A stretch of 64,000 bases of DNA from Pseudomonas brassicacearum (GTDB taxonomy: Bacteria > Pseudomonadota > Gammaproteobacteria > Pseudomonadales > Pseudomonadaceae). Under the pieces are notes generated by a model. That model did no database searches and was not told the origin of the DNA. It saw only the letters and a list, made by a program, of their open reading frames with translations. The DNA is taken from positions 62,001-126,000 of the forward strand of contig NZ_MOBK01000005.1 of assembly GCF_003732265.1 (NCBI RefSeq), given 5' to 3'. The position numbers and the translations under genes are program-made. Below are positions 37,493 through 45,100 of the stretch, one piece after another. How positions within the stretch are numbered: the first letter of the stretch is position 1; every line of letters starts with the position of its first letter.

Positions 37493-39112
37493 ATGACCCG
37501 GCCTCTGGTCTGGTGGCTGCTGTGTTTGATTCCTGCGCTGGCAACAGCGCAGGACGAACCGCTGCGGCTGGGCTTCAAGGGTGAACTGATTTCGTTGAAC
37601 CGGACTCAGGTGATTTCACGCGAGCCGTTGCCTGCTGACTTGCAGGCGCCAATGGGCAGTTTGTGGAAGTTGTTTGTGTACGGTTGGCTGGTGGATACCG
37701 GCGCCCGTGAACCTGCGTATGAATGTCGCGGGCAGTCGAAAGACGAAGTTTATTGCTGCACCGCTGGCGGCAAGATCGAGCGTGATCAGGCCTTGGTGAA
37801 ATCGTGCGGTTTGTATTTTGAGCCGGCACGTTTGGGCATCACTGCCGCTGACTGGCGCTCGTATTGGCAAGCGCGACAGGCGCCGGAGTGGTTGCTGGAT
37901 TTGCCGTCGTTAAAACCTTCCACGCGAGTGTCCGTCGCTGAGTTGCTCAAGGTGTTGGCCGTGATGCCGGCGCAGGATCAGGCGCGGCGGGTGTTGCTGG
38001 ACGTGGTGCTCAATGCCGCGGACGGCAATGTGGTGGGTGAACTCGGTGGCCGGTTGCGGGTGAAAACCTGGAGCTGGTTGGGGGATCAGGATCCGTCATC
38101 GCGGCAGGGCGGTTTTGCCGGTTGGACGGCGGATGGCACGCCGATCTGGGCGGGTGGGCGTGGGACCAGTCAGATGGTGCTGCGTCATTACGCTGAGGCA
38201 TTGGCCACAGTGCTGCCGGTTGATTGGCCAGCGGATTCAGGGCGTTGTGTCGAAGTCGGACTGTTTTCTCGCTATCCGATTGAGCGGGTTCTGGCGGGGG
38301 AACGTGTTGTTTCTTCCGGGCCATTGCAGGGCGACTATCGTGTCGAATTCAGCAACGGCAACCAACTCGATATCCACAGCGACGGTGAACTCTTCTTGCT
38401 CAAGGACCAACTCGTCGCCCGCCTGGACCGCGAAGAATACGTCGCCCGCGTCCTCCAGCGCGAAGCCAAACCCGAACCCGCCGAAGCTGCCAAAGCCCTG
38501 GCCATCGCCATCCGCACCTACCTGCTGCAAAACGCCACGCGCCACGGTGATTGCCTGAGCATCGACGACAGCAGCAGCCGCCAACGCGTCGCCCCACGCC
38601 CGGCCACGCTCGAGTCACGCAACATCTCCGCCTGGACCAGCGACCTCGTACTGGCCGGCAGCACCGTCACCTATCACTCCGACCAACCCGGCCCGGACAA
38701 ACTCTCCTGGCAGCAAGCCGTCGAACAAGCCAATGCCGGCCAGCGCTACGACGCCATCCTGCTGCACGCCTACCCGCGCGCCAGCCTCAGCCGCTGGGAC
38801 AACCCCGTCGCCTCCTGCGAAGCGCTGCCCGCCGCGCAAGACTGGTTGCAAACCCAGCGCCGCGGCTGGCGTGCGCGGCTGGAAGGCGAGGTCGGCTACA
38901 ACGAAGTCAGCACCTTCGCCGTCTGCCGCCTGGCCTTCGGTCGCCCCTATGTCGACCGCGAACGCCAACGCATCTACGTGCGCGGCGTGCTGTCGCTGCA
39001 AGACCGCCTCGACCTGACCCACGAATACCTGCACCTGGCCTTCGAAGCACACCCCAACGGCCAGGATGAAACCTACATCGAAGGGCTCGCCCGCCACCTC
39101 TTGCTGGAATAG
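37493..39112 (+). CDS. magE: MagE: DUF2300 (YfaQ-type) protein, PBP-like domain fused to SpoIID-like domain
   Basis: Encodes 539 residues from ATG 37493, 1 nt after the magD stop. A signal peptide covers residues 1-19. Residues 50-225 resemble a penicillin-binding transpeptidase: SLWK (56-59) in the SxxK position after a PMG turn, then VKSCGLYF (102-109) where PBPs have SxN. VKTWSW (190-195) stands in place of KTG, followed by GGFAGWTADGTPIWAGG. Residues about 280-370 match SpoIID/LytB: EEYVARVLQREAKPEP (Glu324 at the SpoIID catalytic position), ALAIAIRTYLLQNA and CLSIDDSSSRQRV. Codon composition changes abruptly at residue 281. The function has not been established; binding or remodelling of peptidoglycan is inferred. 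Confidence 0.85.
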   Translation: MTRPLVWWLLCLIPALATAQDEPLRLGFKGELISLNRTQVISREPLPADLQAPMGSLWKLFVYGWLVDTGAREPAYECRGQSKDEVYCCTAGGKIERDQALVKSCGLYFEPARLGITAADWRSYWQARQAPEWLLDLPSLKPSTRVSVAELLKVLAVMPAQDQARRVLLDVVLNAADGNVVGELGGRLRVKTWSWLGDQDPSSRQGGFAGWTADGTPIWAGGRGTSQMVLRHYAEALATVLPVDWPADSGRCVEVGLFSRYPIERVLAGERVVSSGPLQGDYRVEFSNGNQLDIHSDGELFLLKDQLVARLDREEYVARVLQREAKPEPAEAAKALAIAIRTYLLQNATRHGDCLSIDDSSSRQRVAPRPATLESRNISAWTSDLVLAGSTVTYHSDQPGPDKLSWQQAVEQANAGQRYDAILLHAYPRASLSRWDNPVASCEALPAAQDWLQTQRRGWRARLEGEVGYNEVSTFAVCRLAFGRPYVDRERQRIYVRGVLSLQDRLDLTHEYLHLAFEAHPNGQDETYIEGLARHLLLE

Positions 39113-39115
39113 GCC

Positions 39116-39931
39116 ATGAAACTCCGTTATCCACAGGTCTTCCTGTTCCTTTGTACTTTTTGCGCGATGCCGACGATTTTCGCCGCAGACGCCGCCGTCA
39201 AACTCGACACCCCCGTCGGAGGTTGGCGCACAGGTGCGGTTGAAGGCGAAGGCGAAAACTTCCGCCAGACCGTCAACTATCCCGCTTCATCGGTGAACAC
39301 CCCGGCAGGGCAGGCCAACACCGCGCGCATCAGCGGCCAGATCAAATCCACGCCCAAGTCGACGGAGCCGGGTCGCTTGATCGTCAACGGCGTGAGCATG
39401 CCGCTGAAGATCGATCCGGCAGGCCGTTTTGATCGCCCGTTCTCGTTTCCCAATGGCAGCAACAGCGTCGAAGTACGCAGCCCTGATGGACAACAGCGGC
39501 ATCGCACGCAGTTCCTCAATGCCAGTGGTGGTGCCACGCCGGCCAAGTTGCGGGTGTTGTTGTCGTGGGACAGTGACGGCACGGACCTGGACCTGCATTT
39601 GATTACGCCGGATGGGGCGCATATCTGGTACGGCGATCGGGTTGCGCCCAATGGTGCGGCGCTGGATGTTGACGTGACGACCGGGTATGGGCCGGAGATC
39701 TTTGCCATGCCGGCGCCGATCAAAGGGCAGTATCTGGTGTATGTGAATTACTTTGGCGGTGGGTATAGCAGCGATGAGGAAGGGCAGGAGGATGCGGTTC
39801 AGCCGCTGACGACTGCACAGGTGACGGTGATTACGGAGGAGGGGACGCCGAGCGAGAAGATGGAGACGTTTCTGGTGCCGATGCGGGCGGTGGGGGAGTT
39901 GACGTTGGTTAAGTCGTTTAGTTATCCGTGA
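39116..39931 (+). CDS. magF: MagF: secreted DUF2135 (YfaP-type) protein
   Basis: Encodes 271 residues beginning 3 nt after magE. A signal peptide (about 1-23, ending TIFA-AD) is followed by the same layout as MagA: LDTPVGGWRTGAVEGEGENF, a middle strand-rich part (SNSVEVRSPDGQQRHRTQF), then DUF2135 with LRVLLSWDSDGTDLDLHLITPDG and GPEIFAMPAPIKGQYLVYVNYFGGG. It ends with TFLVPMRAVGELTLVKSFSYP. It is a diverged paralogue of MagA, suggesting the operon grew by duplication around the macroglobulin core. MagF was reported in the P. aeruginosa MagD complex. Codon usage is C/A-rich in the first third and G/T-rich afterwards. A hairpin follows the stop at 39967. Confidence 0.88.
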   Translation: MKLRYPQVFLFLCTFCAMPTIFAADAAVKLDTPVGGWRTGAVEGEGENFRQTVNYPASSVNTPAGQANTARISGQIKSTPKSTEPGRLIVNGVSMPLKIDPAGRFDRPFSFPNGSNSVEVRSPDGQQRHRTQFLNASGGATPAKLRVLLSWDSDGTDLDLHLITPDGAHIWYGDRVAPNGAALDVDVTTGYGPEIFAMPAPIKGQYLVYVNYFGGGYSSDEEGQEDAVQPLTTAQVTVITEEGTPSEKMETFLVPMRAVGELTLVKSFSYP

Positions 39932-39963
39932 TGTTGTATGACGGTTCCTCAAACCGCAGGCAT

Positions 39964-39990
39964 TAAAAAGCCGGCTTGTGGCCGGCTTCT
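39964..39990. terminator. Bidirectional hairpin, best as minus-strand terminator
   Basis: AAGCCGGC-ttgtg-GCCGGCTT (39968-39988) is a perfect 8-bp stem. On the minus strand it is followed by TTTTTAATG, a proper U-tract; on the plus strand only by CTCGG. It lies 33 nt after magF but looks made for a minus-strand transcript. Confidence 0.7.
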
Positions 39991-40200
39991 CGGGGACTGG
40001 CTTGGTTCATTTTTGGTAAACCGCGCCAGCCTTCAAAACGTACACCCGGATCTTGCGTCCGGCTGTGGGACTCGGCGAGAAAATCATCTGCCTTGTCGGT
40101 GCGATCTGAGCCGCGGGGCGGGTCGATCGCAAATGTGGGGCGCAGCATACTGATTTTTTGGGGAAATTCCCAGCGTGGTGTGTGGTGTAGAGCCATTGGG
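39991..40200 (-). other. Unexplained minus-strand transcript candidate (small RNA or short gene)
   Basis: Part of the 380-nt gap 39932-40311 without an assignable gene. Reading the minus strand towards the terminator at 39990, there is a possible -10 (TATGCT near 40148-40153) and a small hairpin CCGGACGCAAGATCCGG (near 40051-40067). Two competing short frames occur. One ends ...IRVYVLKAGAVYQK with a stop at 40007-40009 just before the terminator. The other (MLRPTFAIDPPRGSDRTDKA...) runs through the terminator. Neither has a convincing ribosome-binding site. The rest of the gap (40245-40302) is a degenerate REPIN. Confidence 0.3.
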
Positions 40201-40247
40201 CATTGGGTTCAGTCACCCGTCCGGGTTTGTAGGGTGAATGTTCTGCC

Positions 40248-40302
40248 GCCATCGCGAGCAGGCTCGCTCCCACATTTGATCGCATTCTCATGTGGGAGCG
40301 GC
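40248..40302. repeat. Truncated REPIN
   Basis: One complete REP of the GCAGGCTC variant (ATCGCGAGCAGGCTCGCTCC at 40251-40270) faces a shortened partner (TGTGGGAGCGGC, 40291-40302). Confidence 0.75.
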
Positions 40303-40311
40303 GGTGTGTGT

Positions 40312-41058
40312 TTACAGGAACGGCACCGCCGGTCGCCGTTTGTTGAGCGTCGACCACCAGAACACCCACCCCAACACCCTGATGTTCTGCTTATCAATCT
40401 GCTCAGCACTGAAAATCTCATCCGGATGCTCGGTTTTGTTGTAACTACGCAACCGCAGCGCATTCCCGGGCATCCGATGCAGGTATTTGATGCGCAGCAT
40501 CCCGTCATGGTCGATCGCGTAAATCTCCCCATCAATCACTTTGGTCAGCCCACGGTCGATGGCGAGGGTGGAGCCGTCCTCAATCCTCGCGCCCATGCTA
40601 TTACCGAGCATGTGAATGCCGATCGCATCGGCATGGTTGATTTCCAGGGAGTCGAGGTGGCTTTTGGGGAGGCGGATGAATTGGCCAGTGTCTTCCACGA
40701 TGTGGGTTCTGTGAGACCCCGGGGCGATGGGGGTTTCTTTGTAGAGGGGCAGTTCGACGTCGGTCGGCTCGATGACCGTGTAGATGCCACGAATCGCCTG
40801 GGCGTCGAAGGTGTTGCCGGACTCGTCGAGCAGGCGCAGGTGTTTGGCGTCTTCCGGGCCTTCGCCGGTTTTGAGCCAGTGGCTGTTGACCGAGAGTAAT
40901 CTGGAGACCTCTTCCATGCGGTAAGCGGGCACACCGCGGGTGTACCAGTTGTGGATGTTTTGAGCTTCCGTGTCGAAAAAAGCGGCAAATCCTGTGGTCG
41001 TGATCTTGGCTTTTTCGAGCAATGCTTTGAACCGTGGGCCGCTAGTGTTCTTTTTCAT
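40312..41058 (-). CDS. Phage-type repressor: HTH plus S24 LexA/CI-like autoprotease
   Basis: Encodes 248 residues from ATG 41058 (GTG 41064 is the longer choice). Residues 1-65 form an XRE/CI-type DNA-binding domain (ITTTGFAAFFDTEAQNIHNWYTRGVP, then WLKTGEG). Residues about 100-240 are a S24 peptidase domain with Ser154 in GNSMGARIEDGS and Lys191 in MLRIKYLHR, the Ser-Lys dyad for RecA-stimulated self-cleavage. Such proteins (CI, PrtR) hold prophage or pyocin genes silent until DNA damage. No phage genes surround it here, so it may act at a distance or be a prophage relic. A small palindrome upstream (41109-41126) could be its operator. Confidence 0.85.
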   Translation of the reverse strand: MKKNTSGPRFKALLEKAKITTTGFAAFFDTEAQNIHNWYTRGVPAYRMEEVSRLLSVNSHWLKTGEGPEDAKHLRLLDESGNTFDAQAIRGIYTVIEPTDVELPLYKETPIAPGSHRTHIVEDTGQFIRLPKSHLDSLEINHADAIGIHMLGNSMGARIEDGSTLAIDRGLTKVIDGEIYAIDHDGMLRIKYLHRMPGNALRLRSYNKTEHPDEIFSAEQIDKQNIRVLGWVFWWSTLNKRRPAVPFL

Positions 41059-41108
41059 AAACACGAGTCTACGGGCGCAGGGCGGGGCTTTGAATAAACG
41101 AACCGTTC

Positions 41109-41126
41109 AAATTTCGAGGGAAATTT
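41109..41126. promoter_or_regulatory. Candidate operator upstream of the S24 repressor gene
   Basis: AAATTTC-GAGG-GAAATTT is a perfect 7-bp inverted repeat, 51-68 nt upstream of the chosen repressor start. CI/LexA-like dimers bind such short palindromes. Only one copy is visible, so this is tentative. Confidence 0.35.
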
Positions 41127-41225
41127 ACGACCGGATGTAAGACGTATTTGGAACAAATTAAACAGAGAAAAACCGCAGTGGCGAAAAGATAAACGCGCTG
41201 TTTAAAACCCTTTATGAGCGCCCAC

Positions 41226-41255
41226 AAAAAACCCCGGATCAACCGGGGTTTTTTC
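41226..41255. terminator. Bidirectional Rho-independent terminator after ppa
   Basis: AAAAAACCCCGG-ATCAA-CCGGGGTTTTTT: a 6-bp GC stem extended by an A/T-run on both sides. It lies 32 nt downstream of the ppa stop (minus strand), so it ends the ppa transcript and insulates the repressor region. Confidence 0.92.
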
Positions 41256-41286
41256 AAGTCGTCAGTGGCGCAAGGCCATTGGCGTC

Positions 41287-41814
41287 TTAGCCTTTGTAGG
41301 CAGCAACCGATTTGGTGATCGCTTCGCGGGCGGCATCAGCGCCGGCCCAGCCTTCAATCTTGACCCATTTGCCTTTTTCGAGATCTTTGTAGTTCGCGAA
41401 GAAGTGCTCGATCTGCTGGATCAGCAGTGGAGGCAGGTCGGTGTATTCCTTCACATCGACGTACAGCTGGGACAGCTTGTCGTGTGGGACTGCGATGACT
41501 TTGGCATCGCCGCCGCCGTCGTCGGTCATGTTCAGGATGCCGACTGGACGAGCGCGGATGACCGAACCTGGAGCAACCGGGTAAGGGGTCACGACCAGCA
41601 CGTCGAGGGGATCACCGTCGTCAGCCAGGGTGTTCGGGATGTAACCGTAGTTGGCCGGGTAGAACATCGGGGTGGCCATGAAACGGTCAACGAACAGGCA
41701 ATCGCTGTCTTTGTCGATTTCGTATTTGATCGGCGCGTGGTTGGCCGGGATCTCGATCGCGACGTAGATGTCGTTCGGCAGGTCTTTGCCAGCCGGAATC
41801 TTGCTGTAGCTCAT
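41287..41814 (-). CDS. ppa: Soluble inorganic pyrophosphatase
   Basis: Encodes 175 residues, the usual size of the bacterial family I enzyme. It begins [23 protein letters not shown] and contains [39 protein letters not shown] (the signature with the three catalytic Asp) and [20 protein letters not shown]. It hydrolyses PPi in the cytoplasm, pulling biosynthetic reactions forward. A single-gene unit with its own terminator at 41226-41255. Confidence 0.98.
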   Translation of the reverse strand: MSYSKIPAGKDLPNDIYVAIEIPANHAPIKYEIDKDSDCLFVDRFMATPMFYPANYGYIPNTLADDGDPLDVLVVTPYPVAPGSVIRARPVGILNMTDDGGGDAKVIAVPHDKLSQLYVDVKEYTDLPPLLIQQIEHFFANYKDLEKGKWVKIEGWAGADAAREAITKSVAAYKG

Positions 41815-41927
41815 TGGGCGGTGCCCCCGTTAGTTGACCAAAAACACTTGGCCGGATTGACCAAAAAGTGGCGGCGATTATAGGCATATTCCGCCGATGA
41901 CGCCATGTACCAGAAGTCGTGTAGACC

Positions 41928-42746
41928 TTAGTCGCGTGCCTGATAGACCGGGTCTTCGGCCAGAAGTTGCCGCAACCGGGCCAGCGGGTCCTGTCGGTAA
42001 AACAACTTCAGCTGTTCATACACCTTGGGATAAGCCTCGTGCAGCAAATCCGGGGCGCTGAAGAAGTATTCGCTGGTGACGGCGAAAAACTCGGCAGGGT
42101 TTTCTGCGGCGTAGGGATCGATCGCGGTTTCGGCGTCCGGATTGCGTTCCAACTGCCGGTCGAGATCGTCGTAGGCCTCTTGCATCACCTTGGCCCAGTC
42201 GCTGACCCGCATGTCCGGGTGCAACGGCGGCAGGCCGTTGGCGACGCCGTTGAGCATGTCGAGTTTGTGCGCGAGCTCGTGGATGACCAGGTTGTAGCCT
42301 TCCCAGCCACCACTGGCCATCACGCCCGGCCAGGCGAGGATGATCGGGCCATGCTGCCACGCCTCGCCACTGTGCTCGCCATCCCACTCGTGTTCGACAC
42401 CGCTGGCATCGCGATGGCGCTGGGGGCTGAGGAAGTCGTCGGGGTAGAGGATGATTTCGTGGAAACCCTGATACCAGTTCAAATCGCCCAGGTTCAGCAG
42501 CGGTAATTGCGCTTGCGCGGCCAGCAGCAGGCGTTGCTCCTGGTGCAGTTCGACGCCGGGCAGGGCGGTCAGGTGTTTGTCTTCGAGGAACAGCACGCTG
42601 GCTTCGCGCAACCACTGGTCTTCAGCGGCGCTGATGCCATCGAGGAAGCTCAGGTGATGGCGCACCCGCTGCCACATGTCGTCGGCAATCGGGTGCTTGG
42701 CCAAGGTGCGCTGGCGACGCCAGGCACTAAGCGACCACATCGCCAT
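41928..42746 (-). CDS. mtfA: MtfA-type zinc peptidase
   Basis: Encodes 272 residues. The zinc motif is HELAH (His156, Glu157, His160), and downstream NPAEFFAVTSEYFFSAP supplies the third ligand glutamate, as in MtfA (YeeI), which titrates the glucose repressor Mlc in E. coli. A WYQGFHEIILYPDDF segment is also family-typical. No signal peptide; cytoplasmic. In Pseudomonas, which lacks the classical glucose PTS/Mlc circuit, the physiological target is unclear. It directly abuts the DedA gene (TGAATG), so the two are probably co-translated. Confidence 0.9.
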   Translation of the reverse strand: MAMWSLSAWRRQRTLAKHPIADDMWQRVRHHLSFLDGISAAEDQWLREASVLFLEDKHLTALPGVELHQEQRLLLAAQAQLPLLNLGDLNWYQGFHEIILYPDDFLSPQRHRDASGVEHEWDGEHSGEAWQHGPIILAWPGVMASGGWEGYNLVIHELAHKLDMLNGVANGLPPLHPDMRVSDWAKVMQEAYDDLDRQLERNPDAETAIDPYAAENPAEFFAVTSEYFFSAPDLLHEAYPKVYEQLKLFYRQDPLARLRQLLAEDPVYQARD

Positions 42747-43403
42747 TCAGCGCGATTGGGCTTTGGACGCGGCGTTGCCGAGGCGGCTGCGGACCATGCC
42801 AATGATCATCGGCACCAGTGACAGCAGGATGATGCCGACCACCAGCAACGACAGGTTTTGCTTGATGAACGGTACGTTGCCGAAGAAGTAACCAAGGGTC
42901 ACCAGGCCGCCGACCCAAAGAATCGTGCCGATAACGCTGAAGAAAAAGAACCGCGGGTAAGGCATCTTGCCGACGCCGGCGACGAACGGTGCAAAGGTGC
43001 GGATGATCGGCAGGAAACGCGCCAGGGTCACGGTTTTGCCGCCGTGCTTGTCATAGAAATCGTGGGTTTGTTGCAGGTAGTCGCGGCGGAAGATTTTCGA
43101 GTCCGGGTTACTGAACAGTTTTTCGCCGGCCGTTCGACCAATCAGGTAGTTGGTGCTGTCGCCGAGAATCGCCGCGAGCATCAGCAGGCCGCCCAGCAAT
43201 ACCGGATCCATGCCGCCACCGGCCGCAACGGCACCGGCAATGAACAACAGCGAGTCGCCGGGCAGAAATGGCATCACCACCAGACCGGTTTCACAGAAAA
43301 TCACCAGAAACAGGATGGCGTAAATCCAGGTCCCATAGTTGGTCACTAGCATGTCGAGGTAAACGTCGAGATGCAGAACAATGTCGATCGGGTTGAAATC
43401 CAT
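42747..43403 (-). CDS. DedA-family inner-membrane protein
   Basis: Encodes 218 residues with several hydrophobic helices and the DedA/SNARE-associated signatures ETGLVVMPFLPGDSLLF, GDSTNYLIGRTAGEKLF and FLPIIRTFAPFVAGVGKMPYPRFFFFSVIG. DedA proteins are undecaprenyl-phosphate or phospholipid flippase candidates and act with proton-motive force. The FxxFPGDxxL-like and RxxRxFxP motifs needed for that activity are present. Co-directional with and immediately upstream of mtfA. Confidence 0.93.
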   Translation of the reverse strand: MDFNPIDIVLHLDVYLDMLVTNYGTWIYAILFLVIFCETGLVVMPFLPGDSLLFIAGAVAAGGGMDPVLLGGLLMLAAILGDSTNYLIGRTAGEKLFSNPDSKIFRRDYLQQTHDFYDKHGGKTVTLARFLPIIRTFAPFVAGVGKMPYPRFFFFSVIGTILWVGGLVTLGYFFGNVPFIKQNLSLLVVGIILLSLVPMIIGMVRSRLGNAASKAQSR

Positions 43404-43587
43404 GGGGGCACCTGTGGTGACGGCCCGACTCAGCAGGCCTGTGCGGATGACTTCGCATAAGACTACACGCAGGTGTAGTTTTTCTTACAAGTCGGAAAGA
43501 TCGGGATTATACGGACTGAAAAGTGAAAAGAGCGTTCAGTTTGTAGCGGGGGATGTCGCAGTAGACCGATGGTGATGCAGGGCTTTT

Positions 43588-43674
43588 GCAGGAGTGAGCC
43601 TGCTCGCGATAGCCTCGCCTCGGTGAATCAGTCAAACCGAGGTGCAGCTATCGCGAGCAGGCTCGCTCCCACAG
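43588..43674. repeat. REPIN of the GCAGGCTC variant
   Basis: Left copy 43588-43614 (GAGTGAGCCTGCTCGCGATA), right copy 43647-43674 (TATCGCGAGCAGGCTCGCTC). It lies in the 283-nt gap 43404-43686 between the DedA gene and the acetyltransferase gene. The rest of that gap (43404-43585) presumably holds the dedA-mtfA promoter, not resolved. Confidence 0.88.
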
Positions 43675-43686
43675 TAGATCGGGGGC

Positions 43687-44148
43687 TCAGAGCCCGTCGC
43701 TGATCGGCAACACGTAGTTCTTGAACTCGGTGTCTTCCTTGAACCCGATGGATTCATAGGTTTTACGCGCGACTTCGTTGTTGCTGCTGGTGGAAACGCG
43801 CATGCGCACGGCGTTGGTTTCCTTGGCCATTTTCTTCGCGGTACGGATCAGGTTGTCGGCCACCAATTGGCGGCGGGCGTCTTCGGCGACATAAATGTCG
43901 TTGAGAATCCATACACGTTTCAGCGAAAGAGACGAAAAGCTCGGGTACAACTGACAAAAACCCATCAGTTTGTTGCTGTCGTCATCGGACAACGCCAGAT
44001 AAATCACCGATTCCTTGCGGCGCAGGCGTTTTTCGAGGAACGCTCGGGACGAGTCCGGGTACGGCAGGGATCCATAAAATTCACGATATTTGACGAACAT
44101 TGGCGCCAATTGGTCCAGGTGTTCGAGGGTCGCTTGAACAATCCGCAT
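43687..44148 (-). CDS. GNAT-family N-acetyltransferase
   Basis: Encodes 153 residues from ATG 44148; an in-frame TTG 18 nt upstream is the alternative. The acetyl-CoA loop region is present as LNDIYVAEDARRQLVADNLIRTA (degenerate Q/RxxGxG/A) followed by RVSTSSNNEVARKTYESIGFKED, the conserved motif B/C of GNAT proteins. Cytoplasmic single-domain enzyme. The acceptor is unknown: amino acid, antibiotic or protein N-terminus are all possible. It lies beyond eutC but 115 nt apart, so it may or may not belong to the ethanolamine unit. Confidence 0.88.
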   Translation of the reverse strand: MRIVQATLEHLDQLAPMFVKYREFYGSLPYPDSSRAFLEKRLRRKESVIYLALSDDDSNKLMGFCQLYPSFSSLSLKRVWILNDIYVAEDARRQLVADNLIRTAKKMAKETNAVRMRVSTSSNNEVARKTYESIGFKEDTEFKNYVLPISDGL

Positions 44149-44263
44149 GGTAGGTCTCGTCTTCAAGTGGCTGTCTTACGTGCGTTGACGGCGATGGGAA
44201 ACCCGTGGCGGCCGTTCGTCGATCCTGCCTGAAACCTATTCGCAAACGCAATGCGGAATCGGT

Positions 44264-45100
44264 TCAGGCATCTGTCTGTCCCAACAGGAAGTTTCGTTTC
44301 ATGTCCGTACCGGCGTCCGATTCCAGTGTCTGAAGCTGCGCTTCGTCCTTGAGATTGACCCCTGACAGCTGTCTACGACAGGCCTCGCGCATCAAATACA
44401 GTAAACGGTGCGCGGCCATGCCGTAACTCAGGCCTTCGAGCCGAACGTTGGAGATGCAATTGCGATAAGCATCCGTCAGACCAATCTTTGGATTGTAGGT
44501 GAAATATAAACCCAGACTATCAGGGGAGCTGAGTCCGGGGCGTTCTCCGATCAGGATGACCGTCATCTTCGCCCCCATCAGTTCACCGATCTCGTCGGCC
44601 ACCGCGACGCGGCCCTGTTCCACCAGCATCACCGGTGCCACGGACCAGCCTTCGGCCTGCACCTGTTCTTCCAGACGAGCCAGAAACGGCAGGGTGTGAC
44701 GATGCACGGCCAGTGCCGACAGTCCGTCGGCCACCACAATCACCAGATCGACACCGCCGGGATTGGCCGCCGAATAGGTGCGCAGGGTCTGCGCGGATTT
44801 GTCGCTCAACTTGCGTCCCAGATCGGGGCGTTGCAAATAGCTGTCCCGGTTCGTGGCGGCGCTGTGCAGCAACAGACTGTCGCGCCCGATCTCGGTCAGT
44901 TGAGCGCTGAGCCCCGCCGAGTCGAACGGCAAATGCACCGCATCCCGCGCCTGCGCATGGGCGTACTGGAAATCCAGCTGGGCGTTGGTCGGCATGCTGG
45001 TGCCCGTGCGCCCCAAGGCAATGCGCGCCGGTGTCAGGCGCCGCAACTCCAGCAACGGGTTCTGTGGATCAACGGGTGGTTTTTCCATGAAAGCACTCAT
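44264..45100 (-). CDS. eutC: Ethanolamine ammonia-lyase small subunit
   Basis: Encodes 278 residues from ATG 45100, overlapping the eutB stop by 4 nt. The EutC pattern includes [39 protein letters not shown] and [22 protein letters not shown]. It binds adenosylcobalamin together with EutB and completes the enzyme that splits ethanolamine into acetaldehyde and ammonia. The length is normal. The B12 uptake genes btuF/btuB earlier in the window could provide its cofactor. Confidence 0.96.
   Translation of the reverse strand: MSAFMEKPPVDPQNPLLELRRLTPARIALGRTGTSMPTNAQLDFQYAHAQARDAVHLPFDSAGLSAQLTEIGRDSLLLHSAATNRDSYLQRPDLGRKLSDKSAQTLRTYSAANPGGVDLVIVVADGLSALAVHRHTLPFLARLEEQVQAEGWSVAPVMLVEQGRVAVADEIGELMGAKMTVILIGERPGLSSPDSLGLYFTYNPKIGLTDAYRNCISNVRLEGLSYGMAAHRLLYLMREACRRQLSGVNLKDEAQLQTLESDAGTDMKRNFLLGQTDA

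Noticed and set aside
39963..40196. 77-codon minus-strand frame MALHHTPRWEF...GHKPAF as a protein gene
   Set aside because: Its stop lies within the terminator hairpin and there is no ribosome-binding site. Kept only as part of an unexplained transcript candidate.
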